This document shows positions 25,811-34,983 of a DNA stretch of 64,000 nucleotides, piece after piece. The notes under the pieces were generated by a model, which saw only the letters and a program-made list of their open reading frames with translations, searched no databases and was not told the origin of the DNA. This DNA comes from Caldifarciminota bacterium UBA1063 (GTDB lineage: Bacteria; Hydrothermota; Hydrothermia; UBA1063): NCBI GenBank assembly GCA_002316275.1, contig DCDE01000009.1, forward strand, positions 42,811-106,810, read 5' to 3'. A program made the position numbers and the translations under genes. How positions within the stretch are numbered: position 1 is the first letter of the stretch; each line of letters opens with the position of its first letter.

Positions 25811-28800
25811 ATGGGTAAGTTATTTATATTTTTTATATCTACTGTGTTAACAGGGCAGCCCGTGCGATGGGCGTTGGGTCCGTCCCTTTCTCCCGATGGT
25901 CAATATGTTGCTTATTCATATCACGGTGACATATGGGTGGGTCCAGCTTCAGGTGGTCTTAGCGTTCGGCTAACCACATCCCCGGGGTTTGAAGGGTCAC
26001 CTAAGTGGTCCCCTGACGGTAAATGGATCGCCTTCGTATCTGATGAGAGTGGAACGAGCGAACTTTACATTGTCCCAGCCGATGGAAGCAGCCCTCCTCG
26101 ACGCATCACCTTTCATCCTGCTTATGAGTATCCCTTGGCTTTTAGTCGAGACTCAAAGAGTATTTATTTCAGCTCTCAGATGTACGATTTCCGCGGAGGA
26201 GTTTATAGAATTTCGATTTTCGGAGGGAATCCTCAGAAAGTGCTGGATTTCGAAGTGAATAATGTTTCTTTTGTTGATAGTTTTACCATTCTGATTGAAA
26301 GGGGAAACGAACCATGGTATAGAAAAGGTTACCGAGGGCCAGCCGCAGCTGAGCTCTGGCTCTTCGATATGCGGAGTGGCACATTCAAAAGGCTGACAGA
26401 GAACAATCTAAGAGATTGTCGTCCTCTATATTCGAAAGCTTATGGAAAAGTATATTTTCTTTCTAATAGAGCAGAAAATGGTATAACGAACCTATTTGTT
26501 ATGGACCTCAACGGTGGAAATGTTAAACAACTTACCAATTTTAACGAAGAAATTGATTGGGCTTCAATTTCAGATGATGGAAGGAAGATTGTGATGGAAT
26601 CTTTAGGTGAGCTTTATGTTTATGACTGTACAATAGGTAAGGTTTCGAAACCCGACATAAGGGTTATTGACGATTTTGACTGTCGTAAAGATGTGGTTTT
26701 TGACCTTGCAGGGAATGTGACGGATTTTGCCATATCACCGAAAGGGGATGAGCTTGCATTTATAGCGTTGGGTGATGTTTTTTTAATGTGTCTTGATACC
26801 TCTTCTACGAAGTATGGAGAAGTCTTTAGAATTACGAAGACGCCCGCCCCCGAGGCGGACCTTACGTGGTCCCCGGACGGTCAATCCATGTACTTCAGTT
26901 CCCTTAGAGACGGGAATTACAACATCTACAAGGCTCGGCCCAGAAATGCGGAAAGGTTTTCTATGGCGTATTCTTTTTCTGAAGATGCTATCGTATCGGA
27001 TTATGGGACCGATAGAAAACCTCTCGTATCACCTGACGGGCGCATGCTGGCATTTATGAAAAGTGGTGGAGCTCTATTTGTAAAAGATCTGAAAGAGGGG
27101 AAAATTTTTAGAGTTGGAGATCATAATGATATACTATGGTATTCATGGTCTCCTGACTCTCGGTGGATTGCTTATAGTAGGACAGAAATGGGACCGAGGG
27201 AGGATATTTATATTGCCCGTGCTGAGCCGGATGCAAAGCCTATTAACATCTCGAATCATCCGAATGATGATTACAAACCCCATTGGACTCGTGATGGCAA
27301 GCGGATTTTCTTTGCCTCTCGCAACTACGAAGGGGACTGGTGGGTAAAATATGCATTTTTGTCCGAAAGTACTTTTAAGGACATCGATAATTTCCTTAAA
27401 ACGGTAAAAGAATCTGATACTCTTAAGGACCCGTTGACGATTCACTTTGACCGGATTAGAGAGAGAACAGTGACGGTCCACAGGTTCAGAGCTTATTATA
27501 ATTATTATGCAATTTCTCCAAACGGACTGTACATTGCTGTTCAAGCAGAAGACTTGGGCGGAAATGATCTGTGGATTGTAGACCATACGGGGATAAAGCC
27601 AAGAAGGGTAACGGAAGGCAACTTGGAACCCAAGAAAATCGAATTTTCTCCAGATGGCTCGTGGGTGGTGTTCTTGTCGGGGAACGGTAAACTTTACAAG
27701 ACCGAAGTTGAAGGGACAGGGTATGAAGAGATTAGAACCAGTGGAAAAGTTTCACTTAGTTATGAAAATCTATATTCTAACTTAATGCGGGAGGGGTGGT
27801 GGCTCCTTGAAGATGGCTTCTATGACGAAAAAATGCACGGTGCAAACTGGCCAGCAATGTTGGAAAAATATCAGCAGTATGTTCCTTTCGTGAAATCCTA
27901 TTCGGAGTTTAACAACCTGGTTTCACGGATGCTGGGAGAATTGAATGCTTCTCATCTTGATATCTGGCAGGAATGGGATGCGCCCCGTGAGAGGTTCGGG
28001 GATTTGGGAATAATTGTTGACGACACTTATGCGGGTACAGGAGTAAAAATAAAGAGGATTATCAAGGATTCTCCGGCTTTCTTTGCAGGCTTGAGTACCG
28101 GTGACATTATAACAAAAATTGGTGATATGGAAATTACCGATACCGTCCAATTTGGCTATTTCTTGAGAGATACGGAGAACAAAGAGATAGTGATTACTGT
28201 TTTAAGAGGTTCAAAGAAGGGGAGTCAAAGCGAAATAAAACTTAAGCCTGTTTCATACTTTAATGTACTAAATTTACTTTACAAGTCGTGGGTTGAAGGG
28301 AATCGCAGATATGTGGATAGTGTGAGTAGTGGTAAATTTGCTTATATTCACGTGCGGGGAATGGGTGACCAGGATTATTTAGAATTTGAGAAGGATATCT
28401 ATGAAAATAGAGATAAACAAGGTTTGATCCTTGACATTAGGTATAATGGTGGAGGGAGTATTCATGACGAGCTCTTAAATTTCCTTCGGAGGACTCACTA
28501 CATTGTACAAAAAGATAGAGACGAACTTCCTGAGTTCAATTCTCTCTTTAGATGGGACAGACCAATTGTCCTGGTTACCAATGAGTTCTGCTTTTCAGAT
28601 GCCGAAATATTTCCTGCGGGTTTTAAGAAGTTGGGATTAGGTAAGGTGGTTGGTATGCCTACCTTTGGTGGTGTTATTGGGACTAAAGATCATACCCTTT
28701 TTGACGGTAAGACCGTTTTTAGATTGCCCAGCGAGGGCTGGTTCTACGATGTTGATGGCCCCAGTCTCGAAAATACACCTGTTGAGCCCGATATTCTTGT

Positions 28801-28888
28801 GGAAGATGAGATAATTGAAGATAATCTACCAGCGAGTCGACAGTTAAGGGAAGCGGTGAGAGTTCTTATGGAGATTCTTGGTAACTAA
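25811..28888 (+). CDS. Secreted tricorn-like protease (beta-propeller, PDZ, S41 core)
   Basis: 1025 residues, close to archaeal tricorn (about 1070). An N-terminal hydrophobic segment ('LFIFFISTVLTG') suggests export. Residues about 25-650 are WD40-like PD40 propeller blades ('LSPDGQYVAYSY', 'KWSPDGKWIAFVSDE', 'DLTWSPDGQSMYFSS'). A PDZ domain spans about 733-800 and the S41-type catalytic domain follows. Catalytic residues align: Ser714-His715 in 'LNASHLDIWQ', nucleophile Ser929 in 'NEFCFSDAEIFP', and Glu987 in 'SLENTPVEPD'. It probably degrades peptides outside the cytoplasm. Its 3' end overlaps the convergent nucleotidyltransferase gene by four bases. Confidence 0.9.
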   Translation: MGKLFIFFISTVLTGQPVRWALGPSLSPDGQYVAYSYHGDIWVGPASGGLSVRLTTSPGFEGSPKWSPDGKWIAFVSDESGTSELYIVPADGSSPPRRITFHPAYEYPLAFSRDSKSIYFSSQMYDFRGGVYRISIFGGNPQKVLDFEVNNVSFVDSFTILIERGNEPWYRKGYRGPAAAELWLFDMRSGTFKRLTENNLRDCRPLYSKAYGKVYFLSNRAENGITNLFVMDLNGGNVKQLTNFNEEIDWASISDDGRKIVMESLGELYVYDCTIGKVSKPDIRVIDDFDCRKDVVFDLAGNVTDFAISPKGDELAFIALGDVFLMCLDTSSTKYGEVFRITKTPAPEADLTWSPDGQSMYFSSLRDGNYNIYKARPRNAERFSMAYSFSEDAIVSDYGTDRKPLVSPDGRMLAFMKSGGALFVKDLKEGKIFRVGDHNDILWYSWSPDSRWIAYSRTEMGPREDIYIARAEPDAKPINISNHPNDDYKPHWTRDGKRIFFASRNYEGDWWVKYAFLSESTFKDIDNFLKTVKESDTLKDPLTIHFDRIRERTVTVHRFRAYYNYYAISPNGLYIAVQAEDLGGNDLWIVDHTGIKPRRVTEGNLEPKKIEFSPDGSWVVFLSGNGKLYKTEVEGTGYEEIRTSGKVSLSYENLYSNLMREGWWLLEDGFYDEKMHGANWPAMLEKYQQYVPFVKSYSEFNNLVSRMLGELNASHLDIWQEWDAPRERFGDLGIIVDDTYAGTGVKIKRIIKDSPAFFAGLSTGDIITKIGDMEITDTVQFGYFLRDTENKEIVITVLRGSKKGSQSEIKLKPVSYFNVLNLLYKSWVEGNRRYVDSVSSGKFAYIHVRGMGDQDYLEFEKDIYENRDKQGLILDIRYNGGGSIHDELLNFLRRTHYIVQKDRDELPEFNSLFRWDRPIVLVTNEFCFSDAEIFPAGFKKLGLGKVVGMPTFGGVIGTKDHTLFDGKTVFRLPSEGWFYDVDGPSLENTPVEPDILVEDEIIEDNLPASRQLREAVRVLMEILGN

Positions 28889-29862
28889 CTCTCAACCATT
28901 TCTGAAGAATCGCCGAGGTTTACTACCTTTGCAGAGCCTTTTAAGTAGGAATCTTTCCCTATTATGGAGGATGTAATGATGATATTTTCTACTTCCGCAC
29001 GTTCGTTTATAATGGAGTTCTGAATAATGGAGTTGAAGATCTTTGCATCGTTCCCAATAGAAACATAGGGTCCGATAAGGCTGTTGCTGATTTCTGCGCC
29101 ATCTCCTATATAGCAGGGTGGGATAATCAGGGCGTTAGGGAATTCCTTGATTATACTGTGTTTATGAAGAAGATACTTGTTGGTGGACAATAACGACTCC
29201 ACTGTGCCGCAGTCACACCATTCTTCAATATAGATTGCCTTTGGCCGATAATTGCTATTTAGCATATATTGTATAGCGTCGGTAAGTTGGTATTCGCCCT
29301 TTGTTTTTATGTCGTTGTTTATGATATAGTTAAGAGCATCACGGAGAACAGAGGGGTTCTTAAAAAAGTAGATCCCCGAAATAGCAAGGTCTGACACAAA
29401 GTGGTTTGGTTTTTCCACCACTTGCAATACATTTCTGTCCTGATCGATGACAGCAAGGCCGTAGCGGGACGGATTGTCCACTTTTTTGACGCCCATAAAA
29501 TCGTTATTAAAATCCTCTTCTCTGAGGGTGATGTCTATAATCGTATCCCCGAGTACTATGAGTAATTCTGAATCACCAACTAAATCGAGACCAACCCTAA
29601 TTGCATGTCCAAGGCCGAGGGGCTGCTCCTGGACTGCATAGCTTACTTTGATATGAGGAAATCCCTCTTTTACTGCTTTGAAAATATTTTCGCCGTCAGG
29701 AGGGATTACGAGAATGACCTCCTCAGGTTTGTAAGGTAGTATCCTATCGATAATGTGGAACAAGATGGGCTTTCCTGCAACAGTTATCAACGGTTTTGGG
29801 GTGGTTAGTGTATGGGGTCTTAGGCGTGTTCCTTTACCTCCAACGGGTATCATGGCTTTCAT
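28885..29862 (-). CDS. Sugar-phosphate nucleotidyltransferase (RmlA/GlmU-like N-terminal fold plus beta-helix)
   Basis: 325 residues. N-terminal pyrophosphorylase signature 'IPVGGKGTRLRPHTLTTPKPL', 'VVEKPNHFVSDLAISGIYFF' and 'CDCGTVESLLSTN'; the C-terminal part (about 240-320) is a hexapeptide-like beta-helix ('IGDGAEISNSLIGPYVSIG'). It likely makes dTDP-, UDP- or GDP-sugar from a hexose-1-phosphate; base and sugar cannot be read. ATGA overlap with the PGI/PMI gene upstream points to a shared pathway feeding surface glycans. Confidence 0.88.
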   Translation of the reverse strand: MKAMIPVGGKGTRLRPHTLTTPKPLITVAGKPILFHIIDRILPYKPEEVILVIPPDGENIFKAVKEGFPHIKVSYAVQEQPLGLGHAIRVGLDLVGDSELLIVLGDTIIDITLREEDFNNDFMGVKKVDNPSRYGLAVIDQDRNVLQVVEKPNHFVSDLAISGIYFFKNPSVLRDALNYIINNDIKTKGEYQLTDAIQYMLNSNYRPKAIYIEEWCDCGTVESLLSTNKYLLHKHSIIKEFPNALIIPPCYIGDGAEISNSLIGPYVSIGNDAKIFNSIIQNSIINERAEVENIIITSSIIGKDSYLKGSAKVVNLGDSSEMVES

Positions 29863-30845
29863 TCTGATAATCTCCTTTTTAGTTCTGTTATCCTGGGAAT
29901 TTGAACGGGGTCTTCATTGTAGAACTTTGCTAAATAATAACTCACATAGTCTCCGAGATATATAAGGTAAAAAAGCCTTTCAATGAAATTTGACCCGAAG
30001 GAGTCAAGGAATGTGTAACCCTGAATGCTTTCCTCTATGAGGTCCTTTGTGATCTTGAACCTGAGTTTTATTCTGGGATTATCTTCCGCATCTTGTATGA
30101 ATAATGCCCATATAGCTTCGCATCTAATATTGGGATTTTTTATGCCGTTTATTTCATTGTGATTCATTTCTGGGAATTCCATTGTATGGCAGAAGGCTTT
30201 TGCGTTCTCATTAATCTGTGCCTTCCATCGAAGGGCGATGGGGTAGAGCGTTGAGGAAGTATATATAGCGGGGATCCTTTTGTAAAACTTCGATGCAATA
30301 TCAATGGCAAGGGAATCTTCTTTTTCAAAAGAGTTTTGTAGTTCCCTGAGAAAAGAAGGGATATTTACGAAATCAGATGCCAAGTGCTTTTGAATTATAC
30401 CGAGTTTATTAAGAAGCATTACAAGTGGTGTAAGCAAATAGCCAAGTGCTGTTCGTGGGGGATAACCTTCAGGAATCTTTACGAAGGGTACATTGTAACT
30501 ATTTGCAAGCTCAAAAAGCTTACCTCCGCTCGTGACTACGAAGAGCGAGAGTCCCCTTTTTCTGCCATCTTCAAATGCTGAAAGGGTTTCTTCCGTATTC
30601 CCAGAGTAGCTTGAAGCGATTAGAAGATCAGATTTCTCGGCATAAGAAGGTAAGGAGTAATCTCTAACGACTTCGATGGGAACTTTTGTGTCCAGGGCAA
30701 TAATCCTTGTAATATCACCTGCAATGGCAGACCCTCCCATCCCGCAGACAAATACCCCTAAAGGCTTCGGAATATCAGGAATTTCGTAATTTATTGCCTC
30801 TTCTATCTGATCAGGAAGGTTTCTGATCAACTCCAACATATCCAT
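29859..30845 (-). CDS. Bifunctional phosphoglucose/phosphomannose isomerase
   Basis: SIS-domain isomerase of the archaeal/Aquifex-type PGI/PMI family. 328 residues; 'GVFVCGMGGSAIAGD' and 'ASSYSGNTEETLSAF' carry the sugar phosphate binding residues, and 'PRTALGYLL' and 'MEFPEMNHNEI' (catalytic Glu/His) follow. It links glycolysis to mannose-derived sugars. GGAGGT precedes the ATG. Its start overlaps the lpxB end by 35 bases and its end overlaps the nucleotidyltransferase start. Confidence 0.9.
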   Translation of the reverse strand: MDMLELIRNLPDQIEEAINYEIPDIPKPLGVFVCGMGGSAIAGDITRIIALDTKVPIEVVRDYSLPSYAEKSDLLIASSYSGNTEETLSAFEDGRKRGLSLFVVTSGGKLFELANSYNVPFVKIPEGYPPRTALGYLLTPLVMLLNKLGIIQKHLASDFVNIPSFLRELQNSFEKEDSLAIDIASKFYKRIPAIYTSSTLYPIALRWKAQINENAKAFCHTMEFPEMNHNEINGIKNPNIRCEAIWALFIQDAEDNPRIKLRFKITKDLIEESIQGYTFLDSFGSNFIERLFYLIYLGDYVSYYLAKFYNEDPVQIPRITELKRRLSE

Positions 30846-31929
30846 TCTTTAAGACCTCCTCATAAATAGTCCTTGCAGCATTTTCCGCTGCACCGGGTTT
30901 TAAAATTTGTTTTAAATTTTTAAGCTTTTTTACCGTATCAGTGTATAGTTTACTATTGTCAAGGAAACCAATGAGCTTTTGCAGAATTTCCTCTGTGTTT
31001 ATCTTTTGAACGTACTCGGGGACGGCTTCTTCACCCAAGATCAGATTTACAAGGCTGATATAGTCAGTTTTAGCGAACATCTTTGCAATGACATAGCTTA
31101 AGTACGAGCCTTTATAAATGACAACCATGGGCTTTTCGAAAAGGCCAGCTTCGAGGGTGGCGGTTCCAGACTTAACGAGAAGGACATCGGAAGCCTTCAT
31201 TATTGAGTATGGAGAGCCTTCGTAAAATGTGGTATTTTCGAGAGCCTTAATTTCATATGCTATTTTGCGTGATATGATGAAAAATAGGTCCTTTCTCTTT
31301 GAGTTTAATTCGGTGATGATCTCTTCAACATAAGGTAATATGCGGTTTATCTCGGAGCCTCTCGAGCCTGGAAGGATACCGATGATCTTCTTGCCTTCAG
31401 GAATTTCTATTTCTTCAACATTTTCTCCTTCAGAGACGTATCTGTCAAAAACTGGGTTCCCACAAAAATGTGCCTTTACATTGTGCTTTTGAAAATATGC
31501 CTCTTCAAAAGGAAGGATTGATAATAGGAGGTCAAAGTCCTTCCTTAGGTTTTTTAATCTCCATGCGCCCCAAGCCCAAACCTGTGGTAGTATATAGTAT
31601 ATATTTTTTTTCCCAATTTTGCGGGTTCTCCTTGCGAGGCGGAGATTAAAACCAGGGTAATCTACAAAGATACAACAGTCTGCGTGCATTGCATGCTTAT
31701 AGGCGATTTCGAGCTGGTGGTTAACTGTTGAAATGCTTTTAATAGCTTCCACGAAGCCGATGATCCCCATTTCGTTGATATCCAGTATGGTCTCAACGCC
31801 CTCGTCCCGAAGATAATCTCCACCAATACCTGTAAAAGTTGCGCTTGGGATGAGTTTCTTTAGCTCCTTTACAAGCGCAGAAGCATGCATATCACCGGAG
31901 ATCTCACCGCACGAGATGAAAAAATTCAT
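30811..31929 (-). CDS. lpxB: Lipid-A-disaccharide synthase
   Basis: Joins UDP-2,3-diacylglucosamine and lipid X in lipid A synthesis at the inner membrane. 372 residues, normal. Signatures: 'SCGEISGDMHASALVKEL', 'TGIGGDYLRDEG', 'VDYPGFNLRLAR', 'YYILPQVWAWG' and 'GILPGSRGSEI'. Together with kdsB and lptD it shows this organism makes lipopolysaccharide. First gene of a minus-strand operon with PGI/PMI and the nucleotidyltransferase; almost no 5' leader is predicted. Confidence 0.95.
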   Translation of the reverse strand: MNFFISCGEISGDMHASALVKELKKLIPSATFTGIGGDYLRDEGVETILDINEMGIIGFVEAIKSISTVNHQLEIAYKHAMHADCCIFVDYPGFNLRLARRTRKIGKKNIYYILPQVWAWGAWRLKNLRKDFDLLLSILPFEEAYFQKHNVKAHFCGNPVFDRYVSEGENVEEIEIPEGKKIIGILPGSRGSEINRILPYVEEIITELNSKRKDLFFIISRKIAYEIKALENTTFYEGSPYSIMKASDVLLVKSGTATLEAGLFEKPMVVIYKGSYLSYVIAKMFAKTDYISLVNLILGEEAVPEYVQKINTEEILQKLIGFLDNSKLYTDTVKKLKNLKQILKPGAAENAARTIYEEVLKNGYVGVDQKPS

Positions 31930-31938
31930 TATTTTCTA

Positions 31939-31967
31939 AGTATAAAGAAGCCCAAGCTTTCATTCAA
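31939..31967 (-). promoter_or_regulatory. Promoter of lpxB operon
   Basis: On the minus strand: TTGAAT (31967-31962), 17-base spacer, TATACT (31944-31939), nine bases to the lpxB ATG. The predicted leader is about two to three bases and has no ribosome site, so the message is effectively leaderless. Confidence 0.68.
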
Positions 31968-31988
31968 ACTTCCATTATTTTTATTTGT

Positions 31989-32017
31989 TTGTTATTACTA
32001 TTCCATCCCAATATAAT
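31989..32017 (+). promoter_or_regulatory. Promoter of tRNA-Ala
   Basis: TTGTTA (31989-31994), 17-base spacer, TATAAT (32012-32017), 11 bases before the mature tRNA 5' end. It is divergent from the lpxB promoter, with the two -35 boxes about 20 bases apart. Confidence 0.68.
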
Positions 32018-32028
32018 TTAAAAGGTGT

Positions 32029-32104
32029 GGGGCTGTAGCTCAGTTGGGAGAGCGGTACGTTCGCAACGTACAGGTCGGGGGTTCGAGTCCCCTCAGCTCC
32101 ACCA
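32029..32104 (+). tRNA. tRNA-Ala (anticodon CGC)
   Basis: 76 nt including an encoded CCA. Acceptor arms GGGGCTG / CAGCTCC contain the G3-U70 pair that identifies alanine tRNAs; anticodon stem GTACG / CGTAC with loop TTCGCAA gives anticodon CGC for GCG codons; T-loop TTCGAGT. Discriminator A at 32101, CCA at 32102-32104. Unlike tRNA-Gly in this window, the CCA is genomic. Confidence 0.96.
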
Positions 32105-32419
32105 TAATCAACAGAATTTGATTCCTAAAGACTTTTGCAGATGTTTTAGTTCAATTGTAAGTTATTAAGGTTATCTTAAATTTCCTAAATTACAATTTTA
32201 GGTTCGGCAGGGTCTGGTTGCAAGGTTGTATTCCAGTAGTTTACCAGGAAGACAGTAAGATTTTTCATAGTCGAATTGTGTGTGATGTGAGTTGCTGATA
32301 TATAAGAATTGAAAGTTTTTGGAAGAAAAGAAGGGAAAGGCTAACTTTTACCCTTGATATTTTGAAAGTTTTATGCAAGATAGGATTAACTTGAAAGGGT
32401 TTCTAATACTGCATTAACT
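32105..32419. other. 315-base gap after tRNA-Ala; no gene seen
   Basis: Low-complexity AT-rich sequence between tRNA-Ala (plus) and the radical SAM gene (minus). I find no credible reading frame, no strong hairpin with T-run and no recognisable structured RNA. It may hold transcription ends for both sides. Confidence 0.6.
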
Positions 32420-33352
32420 TTATCTATTAAAGTTACGTCCTTGGAATGTATTTCGCACTTCGAGTAGCTCCTCGATTTTTTGTACTCCGATGAACTTATT
32501 TGAAGTCCATGCCGGCGCGATAAGCCCACTCCGGGCAAATCCCTGAAGCCTATGAATAATTACATTAGGACTTAAATGCTCGAGAAATTTTGCTGCAATA
32601 TCTGCAAATTCATCCACATTTTCAAAGAGCTTTATTTCACCTTTTTCATATAAGCTCGCAAGGAGAGTATTTTCAACAACGTAGAGGTGATGTATCTTTA
32701 TTCCATCTATACCCAGTAGGGAAAGGGATCGTGCGTTTGACAAGATTTCTTCCTCTGATTCACCTGGCAAACCGATGATAACGTGAGCCAAAACCCTCGT
32801 GTTTGGTCTTGCTTTTGCCCTTTTAATTGCATCAATGTTTTCGGCAACACTGTGCCCTCGATTAAGAAACCTTAAAGTCTCGTCTTTCATAGTCTGGACG
32901 CCGAGCTCCAGCCAGAGGTACTTCTCCTTTGCTATATCCTCGATAAGATCAAGGATTTCATTGGGAACGAGGTCTGGCCTTGTAGAAATAGAAATTCCAA
33001 CAACTTCATCGAACTTGACGACCGAGCGATAGAGCGCCTCTAATCTTTTGATGGGCGCGTAGGTATTAGAGAATGCTTGAAAATAGGCAATAAATTTCTT
33101 TGCCCCTGTCTGTCTTGAGATAGATTCCATGCCCCTTATTAACTGGTCTTCGACGGGAATGTCAGGATCTACGTAACCCGCTCTGGATCCGCCGGCATCG
33201 CAAAAGATGCAACCCCCAGTACCAATACTGCCATCCCTGTTGGGGCATGTAAAACCCGCATCGAGAGCGACTTTATAAACCTTTTCACCAAATAAGCTTT
33301 TCAGGTGATAGTTAAAACTATTGTATCTTTTCCCTCCCCATTCCTCAAACAT
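32420..33352 (-). CDS. Radical SAM protein of the YhcC/TIGR01212 family
   Basis: 310 residues from ATG at 33352. Near the N-terminus 'KRYNSFNYHLKSLFGEKVYKV' and the SAM cluster 'CPNRDGSIGTGGCIFC' (Cys-x11-Cys-x2-Cys spacing of this family), then 'ISISTRPDL', 'LELGVQTM', 'AHVIIGLPGE' and 'GIDGIKIHHLYV'. Reaction unknown for the family; some members are linked to tRNA or anaerobic metabolism. A longer frame from 33415 would overlap the DUF429 gene; I prefer 33352, seven bases after that stop, with GAGAAG upstream. Confidence 0.88.
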   Translation of the reverse strand: MFEEWGGKRYNSFNYHLKSLFGEKVYKVALDAGFTCPNRDGSIGTGGCIFCDAGGSRAGYVDPDIPVEDQLIRGMESISRQTGAKKFIAYFQAFSNTYAPIKRLEALYRSVVKFDEVVGISISTRPDLVPNEILDLIEDIAKEKYLWLELGVQTMKDETLRFLNRGHSVAENIDAIKRAKARPNTRVLAHVIIGLPGESEEEILSNARSLSLLGIDGIKIHHLYVVENTLLASLYEKGEIKLFENVDEFADIAAKFLEHLSPNVIIHRLQGFARSGLIAPAWTSNKFIGVQKIEELLEVRNTFQGRNFNR

Positions 33353-33359
33353 TTTCTTC

Positions 33360-33974
33360 TCACCATGGGACAAAAAGGCAGTACCCATCATTCCTGAAGG
33401 TTCTAAAAATTTCAAACTCCCATTTTTCGGTAAAGTATGGCAGTGTACATAGTAGCGCGTCGATATGATGTCTATTCTTTACGATCTCGAGATTCGAGAA
33501 CCCAAGTTCACTCATTAGTAGCTTCCATTTCTCCAAGAATGCTCTTTTCTTTTTTACGTCAAAGACCAGTGTCGCATTTCCAAAGGCGTAACATTCAAAG
33601 AAACTATTCTCATCGTAGCTACCGCAATATTTAAAGCCCTTTCTCTCAAGGAATTCCCTTACCTGGAATCCCTTATAGGGCGAATACATTTTTTCTATTA
33701 CCTTTCTATTAAAAGGTAATATGGGAATGCCCCTTTCTGCAAATTTTTTATCACAGAGTCTTGTGCCTTTTTCCTCGTTTAGGTGAAGTGGAGCGTCGAT
33801 GAAAATGTTCACAATGTTCGGTTCCATGGATGTGAGAACTTGATCCAGCTCTTTCATTGTTGTGAAGGTGAAAGTATTTCTTACATACATTTCCTCTAAT
33901 ATTTCAACGCCATAGGATGTGTGGCCCTCTTTCCAGGCAAGATCTACACCAACGAGTAGTCTATCTGTATACAA
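33360..33974 (-). CDS. DUF429 family protein (RNase H-like fold predicted)
   Basis: 204 residues. Pattern 'VGVDLAWKEGHTSYGV' at the N-terminus, 'IFIDAPLHL' in the middle, 'RLCDKKFAERGIPILPFN', and 'RHHIDALLCTLPYF' near the C-terminus. These conserved acidic residues match DUF429, proposed from structure to be a nuclease-like RNase H fold; no function is established. It overlaps the upstream secreted-protein gene by 14 bases and is followed closely by the radical SAM gene. Confidence 0.7.
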   Translation of the reverse strand: MYTDRLLVGVDLAWKEGHTSYGVEILEEMYVRNTFTFTTMKELDQVLTSMEPNIVNIFIDAPLHLNEEKGTRLCDKKFAERGIPILPFNRKVIEKMYSPYKGFQVREFLERKGFKYCGSYDENSFFECYAFGNATLVFDVKKKRAFLEKWKLLMSELGFSNLEIVKNRHHIDALLCTLPYFTEKWEFEIFRTFRNDGYCLFVPW

Positions 33975-34983
33975 AAACGGCTTTTTTCTCCCTTACATAT
34001 TCTCCAGCTTTAACAACAATAATGTACCTACCCTGTGGAACAAAATTCCCGCTCTGGTTTTTCAGATCCCAATCGAAGGAATATTTACTACCTGGCTCGG
34101 CATTTTGTGTTACGAATCTCTTTACAAGTTCGCCCCGTTCCGTATAGATAGCTATATCTAAATTTGTGTAGTCTGTGACTGAAACCTCTATCCTTATTGT
34201 TTCGCCGATCCTTGCACTCCTCTGAGAAAGATCAAAAGCGGAAATTTTGAGAACCTGTTCTTCGGTGTAAATTGTATCGGTAACATCTACAGGTCTTACG
34301 CCTTCGTCGGGAATTCCGTCGCCGTCCGAGTCTAAAGTTATTTGAACGATCTTTCTTATAGCAGATGCCTGATAGGGGCGGACTGAAGGATTATCAGGTG
34401 CCGATTCAACTCCACCTTCGTTGTCCGACCCGGCTATTACTGAAACCGCCTTGATACTGGCGCCCTGTGGTATTCCTTCAGGAAAAAGAGAAGTAAATGG
34501 CAGTGCTACTTCGATCCCGCCGGAATCTCCTGAGATTGCACGATTTTGAGTGAGAACGCCAGGGAACGGTACCGTCCTCACTTTATTATTGACAATTTCC
34601 CCTGTTATTGTTCTTACACCACCCGTTCCAAGGTCTGCATTCCACAGAGCTATAAGAATATCTGCATTCATACCAAAAAACTGGAAGTTTCTTGGATACC
34701 AGTCCAGATTATTAATGTCGTGTACTCCCTTTCCTACCCCTCTATCAAGTACGACAAGTAGAGCTTTGTTCTGCACCTTATAGCTTGCCCCCACATAAAG
34801 GTAGTTGGCATCCCATGTCATATAGATGCTGTAGATTTCGTTACCGGTGACCGCGCAATCGTTGGGAGCGTCGGGTATTACAGACTCATCGAGAGTCCAG
34901 TCTTCTAAATTCCCATCCACTTGAATGGTTTTATAAGTTAAGTTACCAATGAGAAATAGAGTTAGAAAGAGATTCACCATCAA
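33961..34983 (-). CDS. Secreted protein with CBM9/DOMON-like domain and FlgD-like C-terminal domain
   Basis: 340 residues with a signal peptide (MMVNLFLTLFLIGNLTY). Residues about 20-210 resemble the carbohydrate-binding family 9 / glucodextranase-type beta-sandwich ('VDGNLEDWTLDES', 'YMTWDANYLYVGASY'). A 'DSDGDGIPDEG' calcium-like loop sits near 218. The last 80 residues ('AIYTERGELVKRF', 'FDWDLKNQSGNFVPQGRYI') are a FlgD-like Ig domain often found at the end of surface-exposed proteins. Its ATG overlaps the stop of the solute-binding protein gene, suggesting a joint role in glycan capture. Confidence 0.68.
   Translation of the reverse strand: MMVNLFLTLFLIGNLTYKTIQVDGNLEDWTLDESVIPDAPNDCAVTGNEIYSIYMTWDANYLYVGASYKVQNKALLVVLDRGVGKGVHDINNLDWYPRNFQFFGMNADILIALWNADLGTGGVRTITGEIVNNKVRTVPFPGVLTQNRAISGDSGGIEVALPFTSLFPEGIPQGASIKAVSVIAGSDNEGGVESAPDNPSVRPYQASAIRKIVQITLDSDGDGIPDEGVRPVDVTDTIYTEEQVLKISAFDLSQRSARIGETIRIEVSVTDYTNLDIAIYTERGELVKRFVTQNAEPGSKYSFDWDLKNQSGNFVPQGRYIIVVKAGEYVREKKAVFVYR

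Noticed and set aside
27143..27586. 147-codon minus-strand frame inside the tricorn-like gene
   Set aside because: Antisense to propeller repeats; no supporting signals.
33353..33415. N-terminal extension of the radical SAM protein to 33415
   Set aside because: It would overlap DUF429 by 56 bases, has no ribosome site, and homologous sequence begins at the ATG at 33352.
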